DNA from: VRUE01 sp963697695
GTDB lineage: Bacteria > Actinomycetota > Thermoleophilia > Solirubrobacterales > 70-9
DNA length: 64,000 nt
Direction: 5' to 3'
Assembly (NCBI GenBank): GCA_963697695.1
Contig: OY969094.1
Span: forward strand, 310,001 to 374,000
Notes under the pieces: model-generated
The model's input: only the letters and a program-made list of their open reading frames with translations
Databases searched by the model: none
What the model was told of the DNA's origin: nothing
Part shown: piece after piece, positions 41,212-49,331 of the stretch
Layout: each line of letters starts with the position of its first letter
How positions within the stretch are numbered: the first letter of the stretch is position 1
Translations under genes and position numbers: made by a program

Positions 41212-42579
41212 TCAGGCAGCCAGGCGTGCGAGGGCTGCGTCGACCCGCGCCAACGATTCCTCGCGCCCGAGCACGGCAAGGGACTCGAAGATCCCTGGCG
41301 AGACGGTCGTGCCGGTGATCGCAACCCGGATCGGCTGATAGACCTTCCCCGGCTTCAATCCAAGGCGCTCCGGCAGGGGCGCCAGCGCAGCCTCGACGCC
41401 CTCGGCGCTGAAGTCGTCGACGCCCCCAAGCGCCTCGCGCACCGCTTCCAGCAGCGGCCTGGCCCCGTCGGCCATGACCTTGTTCCAGGCCTTCTCGTCC
41501 TCGACCGGGGGCTCGAAGAGGAAGCCGATCAGCGGCCAGACCTCCTCCAGGGTCTGCGCCTTCTCCTGTGCGATGGCGCAGGCGGCGCGCAGGCGCTCGT
41601 CGGCCTCGCGGCCGAGGTGCCGGGCAACCACCGCCGTGTACTCGTCGAGCGGCATCTCCCGCATGAAGCGCCCGTTCACCCAGCGCAGCTTCTTCTCGTC
41701 GAAGATCGCCGCCGCCTTGCCGACGTCCTCGACGCGGAAGCGCTCGACCAGCTCCTCGGTCGGCATCAGGGTCGTGTCGTCGTCGGTCCCCCAGCCGAGC
41801 AGGGCGAGGTAGTTGCGTACCGCGGCAGGCAGGTAGCCGGCCTCGCGCAGCTCTTGCACCGAGGCGGCGCCGTGGCGCTTGGAGAGCTTCTTGCCATCGG
41901 GGCCATGGAGAAGTGGCAGGTGTGCGTAACGGGGTGCCTGGAAACCCAGGGCGGCGAGGACGAGTAGCTGCTTGGGCGTGTTGGAGAGGTGGTCGTCTCC
42001 CCGCACGACGTCGGTGATCCCCATCTCCGCGTCGTCGACCGCGACAGCGAAGTTGTAGAGGACCGAGCCGTCGCCGCGAGCGATGACGAAGTCGTCGTAG
42101 CTCGCGTTGGGGAAGCTGACGGGGCCTCGGATCAGATCCTCGACCACGGTCTCCCCCTCGTCGGGCACCCGCAGGCGCACCGCCGCGCCCGGCTCCTCGC
42201 TCGGCTCGCCCCGGTAACCGCGTCCGGCGCCGTGCTCGGCCTTCCAGGCCTCGACGTCCTTGGCCGTGGCGGAGTCGCGGTAGGCGGCCCCGGAGTCGAG
42301 CAGGCGCTCGAGTGCAGCCGCGTGGCGCTCGGCCCGCTCAGCCTGGGAGAGCGGCCCCTCGTCCCAGTCCAGCTCCAGCCAGCGCAGCGCGTCGAGGATC
42401 TGCTCTACATTCTCCGGCGTGGAGCGCTCGCGGTCGGTGTCCTCGATCCGCAGCACCAGCTGACCGCCCTCGTGACGGGCGGCGAGCCAGTTATAGAGTG
42501 CCGTCCTCGCGCCGCCGATGTGCAGAGCGCCGGTCGGCGAGGGGGCGAATCGCAAGCGAAGTGGATGGCCTTCGGGCAC
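41212..42579 (-). CDS. gltX: Glutamyl-tRNA synthetase
   Basis: GltX charges tRNA(Glu) and, with GatCAB, probably tRNA(Gln). The 455-residue class I synthetase has the HIGH-type motif GALHIGGART near 17-27, the KMSKS-type motif KKLSKRHG and the SYDDFVIARGDGSVLYNFAVAVDD segment typical of GluRS. The anticodon-binding C-terminal domain is intact. The GTG at 42579 is the start, with TAGATT 6 nt upstream. Confidence 0.95.
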   Translation of the reverse strand: MPEGHPLRLRFAPSPTGALHIGGARTALYNWLAARHEGGQLVLRIEDTDRERSTPENVEQILDALRWLELDWDEGPLSQAERAERHAAALERLLDSGAAYRDSATAKDVEAWKAEHGAGRGYRGEPSEEPGAAVRLRVPDEGETVVEDLIRGPVSFPNASYDDFVIARGDGSVLYNFAVAVDDAEMGITDVVRGDDHLSNTPKQLLVLAALGFQAPRYAHLPLLHGPDGKKLSKRHGAASVQELREAGYLPAAVRNYLALLGWGTDDDTTLMPTEELVERFRVEDVGKAAAIFDEKKLRWVNGRFMREMPLDEYTAVVARHLGREADERLRAACAIAQEKAQTLEEVWPLIGFLFEPPVEDEKAWNKVMADGARPLLEAVREALGGVDDFSAEGVEAALAPLPERLGLKPGKVYQPIRVAITGTTVSPGIFESLAVLGREESLARVDAALARLAA

Positions 42580-42585
42580 GATGGG

Positions 42586-42591
42586 AATCTA
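42586..42591 (-). promoter_or_regulatory. -10-like TAGATT of gltX (leaderless)
   Basis: TAGATT ends 6 nt before the gltX GTG, implying transcription from the start codon. Confidence 0.45.
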
Positions 42592-42622
42592 GATGAACGG
42601 CGTCTGTAGACGGTGCCTACAC

Positions 42623-42652
42623 GCAACAAGTCCGCCGAGGCGGACTTGTTGC
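42623..42652. repeat. Perfect 14-bp hairpin upstream of gltX
   Basis: GCAACAAGTCCGCC, GA, GGCGGACTTGTTGC: a perfect hairpin (effectively 13 bp with a CGAG loop). A second small palindrome CGTCTGTAGACG lies at 42601-42612. It could terminate transcription arriving from the tRNA-like locus on the minus strand, but there is no T-run. Confidence 0.55.
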
Positions 42653-42710
42653 TAAGAAGCTGCTCCACTGGAAGCCCGGCCATGGGCCGAACCCGTCTCA
42701 GCGTCAGCAG

Positions 42711-42727
42711 CGCCCTTGACTAGGGAC
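42711..42727 (+). repeat. Inverted copy of the tRNA-like anticodon arm
   Basis: CGCCCTTGACTAGGGAC matches the anticodon arm of the tRNA-like gene (CGCCCATGACTAGGGAC on the minus strand, 42802-42818) at 16 of 17 positions, in opposite orientation. No D-arm or acceptor is present around it, so it is a fragment, not a second tRNA. Confidence 0.65.
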
Positions 42728-42770
42728 CGCAAGCCTAGCGCACGCACAAGAGCACGATAGAAGTCTGCAT

Positions 42771-42844
42771 CCCCCCCGGCGGGAGTCGGACCCGCGACCT
42801 CGTCCCTAGTCATGGGCGTGCTCTATCCACTGAGCTACGGGGGG
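42771..42844 (-). tRNA. tRNA-like gene, anticodon possibly GAC (Val), degenerate
   Basis: The minus strand folds as a cloverleaf. The acceptor is CCCCCCG/CGGGGGG, the D-arm GCTC-AGTGGATA-GAGC and the T-arm GCGGG-TCCGACT-CCCGC; the 3' CCA is not encoded. The anticodon arm is CGCCC-ATGACTA-GGGACG and pairs only if one A is bulged out on the 3' side. This reads GAC with an unusual T at position 37. Position 55 is C instead of the nearly invariant T. It may be a decaying tRNA or one affected by a sequence error in a C-rich region. Confidence 0.5.
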
Positions 42845-42906
42845 GGACACTGCCGACGATATGCGCGGCAATCACCACCCAAAGACGCGTCTCTCAATTG
42901 GCTCCA

Positions 42907-42912
42907 TAGGAT
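42907..42912 (+). promoter_or_regulatory. -10-like TAGGAT of nfo
   Basis: TAGGAT ends 9 nt before the nfo ATG; the predicted leader is about 2 nt. Confidence 0.4.
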
Positions 42913-42921
42913 GCGCGATTC

Positions 42922-43785
42922 ATGCTCATTGGCGCGCATGTCTCTACATCTGGAGGTCTCGACAAGGCGATCGAGCGCGGGGCCGAGATCGGTTGCGAAT
43001 CGATCCAGATCTTCAACCAGAGCCCGCGCATGTGGCGGCCGACCAAATACGGCCCCGACGACTTCGCAGCCTTCAAAGAGGCGATGGAGGAATCGCCGAT
43101 CGAAGCGGTCGTCATCCATGCCGTCTACCTGATCAACTGCGCGAGCAAGGACAAGGAGCTGCGCAAGAAGTCGCAGGCTTCACTCACGCACGCCCTGCGA
43201 ATCGGCGACGAAATCGGCGCAGCGGGGGTCGTCCTGCACCCCGGAGCGCAGGTGAAAGAGCCGCTGGGGCCCTCGATGAAGCGGGCCGGCAAGACGATCG
43301 CCGCAGCCCTGAAGGACAGCGAGAGCTGCCCACTCCTGCTCGAGCAGACCGCGGGCCACAAAGGGCTGCTCGGCCGCGACTTCGACCAGACCGCAGAGCT
43401 GATCGAGCTGGCCGGCAGCGGTAAGCGGCTGGGTCTCTGCCTGGACTCCTGCCACCTCTTCGTGCAGGGCTACGACATCACCGACGAGGCCCACCTGGCG
43501 AAAGTCGTCGACGAAGCCGACGAGAAGGTCGGCCTCGACCGCCTCCAATGCCTCCACGTCAATGACGCCGCTGCACCCCTCGGCTCCTGCCGCGACCGCC
43601 ACGCCAACGTCGGCCAGGGCGAGATGGGAAAACGCGGCCTCTCCGCCTTCCTCTCCGAGCCCCGCTTCGAGGGGCTCCCAGCGACGCTGGAGACACCTGG
43701 CCCCGCGAGGAAAGGCGCGGACAGGAAAGAAGTGCTGGCGGCTAAGCGATTGCGCAAGGCCGGTCTCAAACGACGTGGGCGATGA
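42922..43785 (+). CDS. nfo: Endonuclease IV (AP endonuclease)
   Basis: Nfo cleaves 5' of abasic sites in base excision repair, acting after glycosylases such as AlkA. The 287-residue TIM-barrel protein begins GAHVSTSGGLDKAIERG and carries the zinc-ligand motifs VIHAVYLINCAS, VLHPGA, LLLEQTAG, LCLDSCHLFVQGYD, CLHVNDAAAPLGSCRDRHANVGQGEMG and ETPGPARKGADRKEV. All the usual His/Glu/Asp ligands appear present. Confidence 0.95.
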   Translation: MLIGAHVSTSGGLDKAIERGAEIGCESIQIFNQSPRMWRPTKYGPDDFAAFKEAMEESPIEAVVIHAVYLINCASKDKELRKKSQASLTHALRIGDEIGAAGVVLHPGAQVKEPLGPSMKRAGKTIAAALKDSESCPLLLEQTAGHKGLLGRDFDQTAELIELAGSGKRLGLCLDSCHLFVQGYDITDEAHLAKVVDEADEKVGLDRLQCLHVNDAAAPLGSCRDRHANVGQGEMGKRGLSAFLSEPRFEGLPATLETPGPARKGADRKEVLAAKRLRKAGLKRRGR

Positions 43786-43956
43786 GGGGACGGCGACTCC
43801 CTCTCACAAACGCCTCGAAGCACCCAAAGTCACCGGAGCGAGCCAGCGCCTCAACGCATCGGGCTCTAGCTTGGGCGCCCACGTTCGGGCCGCATCCCGG
43901 GAGCTGTAGCGGGAAGCAACCCGGTTGGTCTGCTTTTCGCCAAACGTTTCGCGTTG

Positions 43957-45249
43957 CTACTGAACGTGGACGCCCGAGATCGCGCGGCTGATGACCAGGC
44001 GCTGGATCTCGGAGGTGCCCTCGAAGATCGTGTAGATCTTCGCGTCGCGGTGCATCCGCTCGACCGGGAACTCGCGGGTGTAGCCGTTGCCGCCGAGGAT
44101 CTGGATCGCCCGCTCAGTGGCCCAGACGGCGACCTCGCCGGCCTTCAGCTTCGACATCGAGCCCTCAGCGTTCTCGAATTTCTGCCCGGTGCGACCCATC
44201 CAGGCGGCGCGCCAGACGAGCAGGCGGGCGGCGTCGATCTCCAGCTTCATGTCGGCTAGAGCGAAGGCGATCGACTGGTTCTCGATGATCGCGCGGCCGA
44301 ACTGCTGACGCTCTTTGGCGTAGTCGAGCGCGTACTCGTAGGCGGCACGGGCGATGCCCAGCGCCTGAGCGCCGACCGTCGGCCGGCTTGCCTCGAAGGT
44401 CTGCATCGCCGCCTGCGATTTCGCCCGCTTGCCCTCGCGGACGCGAGCCAAACGCTCGTCGAGCTTCTCTTTGCCGCCCAGCAGGCATGAGCCCGGGATG
44501 CGGCAGTCATCGAGGTGGACGTCGGCAGTGTGCGAAGCGCGCAGTCCGTGCTTCTTCACCTTGGCGCCCTGCTCGCAGCCCTTCGTGCCCGGCGGGATGA
44601 CGAAGGCGGCGTGGCCGCGCGAGCGCAGCTCGCGGTCGACTGTGGCGATGACGACGTGGACGTCGGCGATGCCGCCGTTCGTGGCCCACGCCTTCTGGCC
44701 ATTCAGCACCCACTCGTCCTTGGCCTCGTCGTACTTGGCGCTGGTGCGTATCGCAGACACGTCGGAGCCGGCGTCCGGCTCCGACGAGCAGAATGCGGCG
44801 ACTTTGGGATCGTCCGCGGTGCCGAAGCACTGCGGGATCCACTCGCCCATCTGCTCCGGGGTTCCCTGCCCGAAGATCGCGGCGACAGCAAGCGAGGTGC
44901 CCATGATCGCCATGCCGATGCCGGCATCCCCCCAGAAAAGCTCCTCGTTGGCGATCGGCAGCGTCAGGCCCGTCTCGTCGGCCCAGAACTGGCCGAGCGC
45001 TTCGAAGCCGTAGAGGCCGATCTTGGCGGCCTCCTGGATCACCGGCCACGGCGTCTCCTCGCGCTCGTCCCATTCCTCTGCGGCGGGCCGCACGACGCCC
45101 TCGGCGAAGCCGTGCACCCACTCGCGGATGTCCTTCTGGTCCTGGTTCAGCTCGAGGGTGAACTTCGGTCCCTCGGACGTGGCGCCGTCCGTTCCGGCCG
45201 CCTCAGCCACCAGCTGCTCTGCCTCTGCCACTGCGGAAGTCTCTGTCAT
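43957..45249 (-). CDS. Acyl-CoA dehydrogenase
   Basis: The 430-residue FAD-dependent dehydrogenase introduces the alpha-beta double bond in acyl-CoA. It has the N-terminal helical domain, the middle domain with CSSEPDAGSDVSAIRTSA and NGQKAWATNGGIADV, and the C-terminal domain with YTIFEGTSEIQRLVISRAI, whose Glu region contains the catalytic base. It resembles short/medium-chain members, but the chain length cannot be given. An N-terminal tail (about 1-28) is Glu/Ala-rich. TAGAAT lies 8 nt before the ATG. Confidence 0.92.
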   Translation of the reverse strand: MTETSAVAEAEQLVAEAAGTDGATSEGPKFTLELNQDQKDIREWVHGFAEGVVRPAAEEWDEREETPWPVIQEAAKIGLYGFEALGQFWADETGLTLPIANEELFWGDAGIGMAIMGTSLAVAAIFGQGTPEQMGEWIPQCFGTADDPKVAAFCSSEPDAGSDVSAIRTSAKYDEAKDEWVLNGQKAWATNGGIADVHVVIATVDRELRSRGHAAFVIPPGTKGCEQGAKVKKHGLRASHTADVHLDDCRIPGSCLLGGKEKLDERLARVREGKRAKSQAAMQTFEASRPTVGAQALGIARAAYEYALDYAKERQQFGRAIIENQSIAFALADMKLEIDAARLLVWRAAWMGRTGQKFENAEGSMSKLKAGEVAVWATERAIQILGGNGYTREFPVERMHRDAKIYTIFEGTSEIQRLVISRAISGVHVQ

Positions 45250-45257
45250 GGCGCGCG

Positions 45258-45263
45258 ATTCTA
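45258..45263 (-). promoter_or_regulatory. -10-like TAGAAT of acyl-CoA dehydrogenase (leaderless)
   Basis: A near-consensus -10 ending 8 nt before the ATG, inside the 31 bp gap after orf124. Confidence 0.5.
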
Positions 45264-45280
45264 CACGGGACCATGTCGCG

Positions 45281-45655
45281 TTAGACGTCGCGGAGGTCGA
45301 AGGCGCGGATGCCCTCGGGACCCTCGTCGGCGCAGTCGAAGAAGCGACGATTGACGCAATCGTAGGATTCGCCGCCGCCCTCGTAGGCCTGCTCGATCGA
45401 GAACTGGCAGTGGGGCAGCGCCTCGCCGGTCATCTTGACGCCGCCGAAGCCGCCTGGCTGCAGCACCGCGTCGAGCTCGACCTTGGCCCCGAAGACCTCC
45501 TGCATGCAGCCCACGTACTGAACGCCGTTGAGCATGTCGACGAAGCTGTAGAGGTAGCGGCAGCGCATTTCCACGCAGCCGCGCGGCTCGACCATCTTGT
45601 CGCAGAAGGAGCGGCACTGACGGCACTCCCCCACCTTGGTACGCGTCGCTGGCAT
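45281..45655 (-). CDS. Cysteine-rich protein of unknown function
   Basis: The 124-residue protein has nine cysteines (positions 11, 14, 18, 27, 32, 50, 83, 100, 108). The first five are arranged CxxC-x3-C-x8-C-x4-C, like a zinc- or Fe-S-binding site. No membrane segment or signal peptide is present. I do not recognise the family. The coding frame is supported by the leaderless -10 element 6 nt before its ATG and by clean placement between dnaE (48 bp) and the acyl-CoA dehydrogenase (31 bp). Confidence 0.75.
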   Translation of the reverse strand: MPATRTKVGECRQCRSFCDKMVEPRGCVEMRCRYLYSFVDMLNGVQYVGCMQEVFGAKVELDAVLQPGGFGGVKMTGEALPHCQFSIEQAYEGGGESYDCVNRRFFDCADEGPEGIRAFDLRDV

Positions 45656-45661
45656 GGCTGA

Positions 45662-45667
45662 AGTCTA
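45662..45667 (-). promoter_or_regulatory. -10-like TAGACT of Cys-rich gene (leaderless)
   Basis: TAGACT ends 6 nt before the ATG at 45655. Confidence 0.45.
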
Positions 45668-45703
45668 GGGACGCAAGGCCCCGAAAACCACGACCCGGAC
45701 TGG

Positions 45704-48700
45704 CTAAGCAGCCAGGGCGTCGGGTCCCAGAACGTGCCCCAGCTCGGCCATCAGCTTGCTCGAAGGCCGCACCCGGAACTCGTCGCCCAGCTTCCACTCA
45801 CGCGGTTTGCCGTTGCCGTTGGGGACGGCCAGGTAGACCGGAGCGTCGCCCTTGTGGTGCTCGATCACGGCCTTCAGCTCGTCGAGGAAGTCCGGGTTGT
45901 CGAGATCGGCGGCGGCCAGGGTCAAGCGCAGCGGCCCCGCCGGGGCGCGGGCGGCGGCGCTGGCGCGGGAGACCTCCTCGGCGTCGGGTTCGAAGCGTTC
46001 CGCCTCCTGCACGACCAGCTTCGTCTCGCCGCGCTCCTTGTGGTCGATCCGGCCTCGCACGACGACGATCGCGTCGGGGGCGATGGTCGTCGCGCTCTCA
46101 GCCTGATCGGCCTTGAAGACGAGCATCTCGACCTGCCCCTCGACGTCGTCGAGGGTGGCGAACATCATCTGGTTGCCGCTCTTGGTGCGGATTTTCTTGC
46201 ACTCGACGACGATCCCGCCGACTGTCACCCAGGAACCGTCCTGCTTGTTGGCGAGCTCGGCAAGACTGCAGTCGACGCGGGCGCGCAGGGCATCACGGAC
46301 CTCGGAAAGCGGGTGCGAGGAGAGGTATGTGCCCAGGGTCTCCTTCTCCAGGGCCAGCAGCTCGGCGCGGTCGAACTCGGCGGCGGAGATCGGCGGCCGA
46401 TGGTGGGCCTGGGAGGCCCCGCCGCCGCCTTCGGCCCCATCGCCGAAGTCGAAGATCGAGCCCTGCCCGAGCTGGGCATCCTCCTGTGCCTTCTGCCCGG
46501 CGGACTGCGCTGCCGGCAGCGCCTCCAGCATCCCCTTGCGGGTGGCGCCGGTCGAATCGAGCGCGCCGCACTTGATCAGGCATTCGATCGCTCGTTTGTT
46601 GACGGCGCGGGAGTCGACCCGCTCGCAGAAGTCCCAGATCGAGCCGATCTCGCTGTCCTTGCGGGAATGCAGAATCGCCTCTACCGCCGCGTGGCCGACG
46701 TTCTTGACCGCGTCGAGGCCGAAGCGGATCGCCTTCTCGGAGACGACGAAGTCGTGGTCGGAGGAGTTGACGTCCGGCGGCAGCACCTCGATCCCCATCT
46801 CCTCGCAGCGGTTGACGAAGAAGGGCACCTTGTCCTTGGTTTTCATCACCGAGGAGATCACCGCCGCCATGTACTCGGCCGGGTAGTTGGCCTTGAGGTA
46901 GGCGGTGCGGTAGGCGATCAGCGCGTAGCAGGCGGCGTGGGACTTGTTGAAGGAGTAGTCGGCGGCGGCCTCCATCAGCGCCCACATGTCGTTGGCGACC
47001 TTGGTCGCGGTGCCGGAGGCCTGCATCCCTTCGAGGAACTTGGCCTTCATCGTCGCCATCAGGTCGCGCTTCTTCTTGCCGATCGCCTTGCGCAGGTCGT
47101 CCGCCTCGGCGGGGCTGAAGCTCGCCATCTGCTTGGCGATCTCCATCAACTGCTCCTGGTAGAGGACGCAGCCGTAGGTCGGCTCGGTGATCGGCCGCAG
47201 GCGCTCGTCGGGGTAGGTGACCGAGGCTGGGTTGCGCTTGCCCTTGGCGTAGGCGGGGATGTAGCTCATCGCGCCGGGGCGGTAGAGCGAGACGAGGGCG
47301 ACGATGTCGTCGAACTCGGTCGGCCGCACCTTCTTCATCGCCTCGCGCATGCCCTCGGACTCGAGCTGGAAGACGCCGGTGCCGTCGCCGCGGGAGAGCA
47401 TCTCGAAGGTCTTGCGGTCGTCCATCGGGATCGCGCCGATGTCGAGCTCGATCCCGCGCGAGCGGTGGATGATCTCGACCGCGTCCTCGATCACGTCGAG
47501 GTTGCGCAGGCCGAGAAAGTCCATCTTCAGCAGGCCGATCTCCTCGATCGGGCCCATCGAGTACTGGGTCACGATCTTGTACTGGCGCTCGGCCTTGCCG
47601 CTTCCGTTGCCATTCGCGGCTGGGGCGCTGCGGTCCTCGGCAAGCTGCAGGGGGACGATTTCCTGCAGCGGCCGATCGGCGATCACGACCGCGGCGGCAT
47701 GGATCGAGTTGTTTCGGATGATCCCCTCGAGACCCTGGGCGACGTCGATCACGCGCTTCGCGTCAGGCTCGGCGTCGTAGGTCTTGCGCAGCTCCTGACC
47801 GGGCTTCAGGCATTCCTCGAAGGATGGGTTGCGGCCGAGGATCGGCTCGGGGATCTGCTTGGCGAGGCGGTCGCCGGTGGCGTAGTCGAAGCCCAACACC
47901 CGCGCCGCGTCGCGGGTCGCCGCCCGGGGCGCCATCTTGCCGAAGGTGATGATCTGCGCCACCGACTCGCGGCCGTACTTCTCGGCGACGTAGCGGATCA
48001 CCCGCTCGCGCCCGCGCACCGAGAAGTCGATGTCGATGTCCGGCATCGACTTGCGGCCGGGGTTGAGGAAGCGCTCGAAGAGCAGGTCGTTGGCGAGCGG
48101 GTCGATGTCGGTGATGCTGAGCGCGAAGGAGACGATCGAGCCCGCCGCCGAGCCGCGGCCGGGGCCGACGGCGATGCCGTTCTCCTTGGCGAAGCGGACG
48201 AAGTCCCAGACGATCAGGAAGTAGGAGGAGAAGCCCATCTCCTCGATCACCCCGAGCTCGAACTCGAGCCGCTCGATCGCCTCGGCGGGCGCCGGGTCGC
48301 CATAGCGAGCGCGCAGGCCCTCGCCGGCGATCCGCCGCAGCATCGCCTCCGGCTCCTCGCCGTCGGGAGCCGAGTAGCGCGGCAGCAGCAGCTTGCCCAG
48401 CTCGATCTCGACCTCGCAGCGCTCGGCGATCTCCAGCGTCGTCGGCACCGCCTCCGGCCACTCGGCGAAGGAGGCCGCCATTTCCTCAGAGTCCTTGAGG
48501 TAGAACTCGTTGGTGTCGAAGCTCAGCTTCGGCGCCTCCAGGGTCGACTTGGTCTGCACGCAGAGCAGCGCCGCGTGGTTGTCGAAGTCCTCGCGCCGCA
48601 GATAGTGGACGTCGGCGGTGCCGACCAGCGGCCGGCCCAGCTCGCGGGCAAAGCGAACGATCCCCTCGTTGGCCTTGTCCTGCTCGGGGATCCCGTTCTT

Positions 48701-49234
48701 CTGCACCTCGAAGTAGACCTGCTCGGGCCCGAAGGCCTGGATCAGGTCGTCGAGGTGGGCACGGGCGTCGTCCTCGCGCTCTTCGATCAAACGGCGGCAG
48801 AAGCGCGACTGCAGGCAGCCGGTGAGGGCGATCACCCCCTCCGCGTGGGAGGCAAGGAGGTCCATGTCGACGTTGGCCTTGCCGCGGGAGAAGCCCTCGA
48901 GGAAGCCGGCCGAGGTGAGCTTGACCAGGTTGGCGAAGCCGGTGTTGCTCTCGGCCAGCAGGGTGAGGTGGTTGCGCTCGTAGCGAACCTGCGATTTGGC
49001 AGCTTCGCGATCGTCGACGAAGTAGGCCTCAAAGCCGGCGATCGGCTTGATCCCGTGCTTCTTGCAGGATTTGTAGAGGTCGACGGCGCCGTTCATCACG
49101 CCGTGGTCGGTGAGTCCCAGAGCGGGCTGACCCATCTCGGCGGCGCGAGCCGCCATCGCATCGATCTTGCAGGCGCCGTCGAGCAGCGAGTACTCGCTGT
49201 GGGCATGCAGGTGTACGGCGGAGGAGGCGCTCAC
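45704..49234 (-). CDS. dnaE: DNA polymerase III alpha subunit
   Basis: The 1176-residue replicative polymerase is of the DnaE1 type. The PHP domain (about 1-280) keeps metal-ligand motifs HLHAHSEYS, LTDHG, FEAY, NHLTLLA and TADVHYL, so proofreading by PHP is possible, as in mycobacteria. The palm has GPGRGSAAGS at 357-366 and the catalytic aspartates in PDIDIDF (399-403). The fingers/tau-binding region follows. A C-terminal OB domain (VTVGGIVVECKKIRTKSGNQM, about 1000-1040) is also present. The GTG at 49234 is the start. It is downstream of the transglycosylase gene on the same strand. Confidence 0.97.
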   Translation of the reverse strand: MSASSAVHLHAHSEYSLLDGACKIDAMAARAAEMGQPALGLTDHGVMNGAVDLYKSCKKHGIKPIAGFEAYFVDDREAAKSQVRYERNHLTLLAESNTGFANLVKLTSAGFLEGFSRGKANVDMDLLASHAEGVIALTGCLQSRFCRRLIEEREDDARAHLDDLIQAFGPEQVYFEVQKNGIPEQDKANEGIVRFARELGRPLVGTADVHYLRREDFDNHAALLCVQTKSTLEAPKLSFDTNEFYLKDSEEMAASFAEWPEAVPTTLEIAERCEVEIELGKLLLPRYSAPDGEEPEAMLRRIAGEGLRARYGDPAPAEAIERLEFELGVIEEMGFSSYFLIVWDFVRFAKENGIAVGPGRGSAAGSIVSFALSITDIDPLANDLLFERFLNPGRKSMPDIDIDFSVRGRERVIRYVAEKYGRESVAQIITFGKMAPRAATRDAARVLGFDYATGDRLAKQIPEPILGRNPSFEECLKPGQELRKTYDAEPDAKRVIDVAQGLEGIIRNNSIHAAAVVIADRPLQEIVPLQLAEDRSAPAANGNGSGKAERQYKIVTQYSMGPIEEIGLLKMDFLGLRNLDVIEDAVEIIHRSRGIELDIGAIPMDDRKTFEMLSRGDGTGVFQLESEGMREAMKKVRPTEFDDIVALVSLYRPGAMSYIPAYAKGKRNPASVTYPDERLRPITEPTYGCVLYQEQLMEIAKQMASFSPAEADDLRKAIGKKKRDLMATMKAKFLEGMQASGTATKVANDMWALMEAAADYSFNKSHAACYALIAYRTAYLKANYPAEYMAAVISSVMKTKDKVPFFVNRCEEMGIEVLPPDVNSSDHDFVVSEKAIRFGLDAVKNVGHAAVEAILHSRKDSEIGSIWDFCERVDSRAVNKRAIECLIKCGALDSTGATRKGMLEALPAAQSAGQKAQEDAQLGQGSIFDFGDGAEGGGGASQAHHRPPISAAEFDRAELLALEKETLGTYLSSHPLSEVRDALRARVDCSLAELANKQDGSWVTVGGIVVECKKIRTKSGNQMMFATLDDVEGQVEMLVFKADQAESATTIAPDAIVVVRGRIDHKERGETKLVVQEAERFEPDAEEVSRASAAARAPAGPLRLTLAAADLDNPDFLDELKAVIEHHKGDAPVYLAVPNGNGKPREWKLGDEFRVRPSSKLMAELGHVLGPDALAA

Positions 49235-49331
49235 GATCGCTCGCCGATCATGCCAAGCAGGGCAGATGGAGCGGCCCGGTTCCGCGCGTCTTTCGCGCTA
49301 TCTCCGCGCGTATCTGCTCAGTGCTGTGCGC

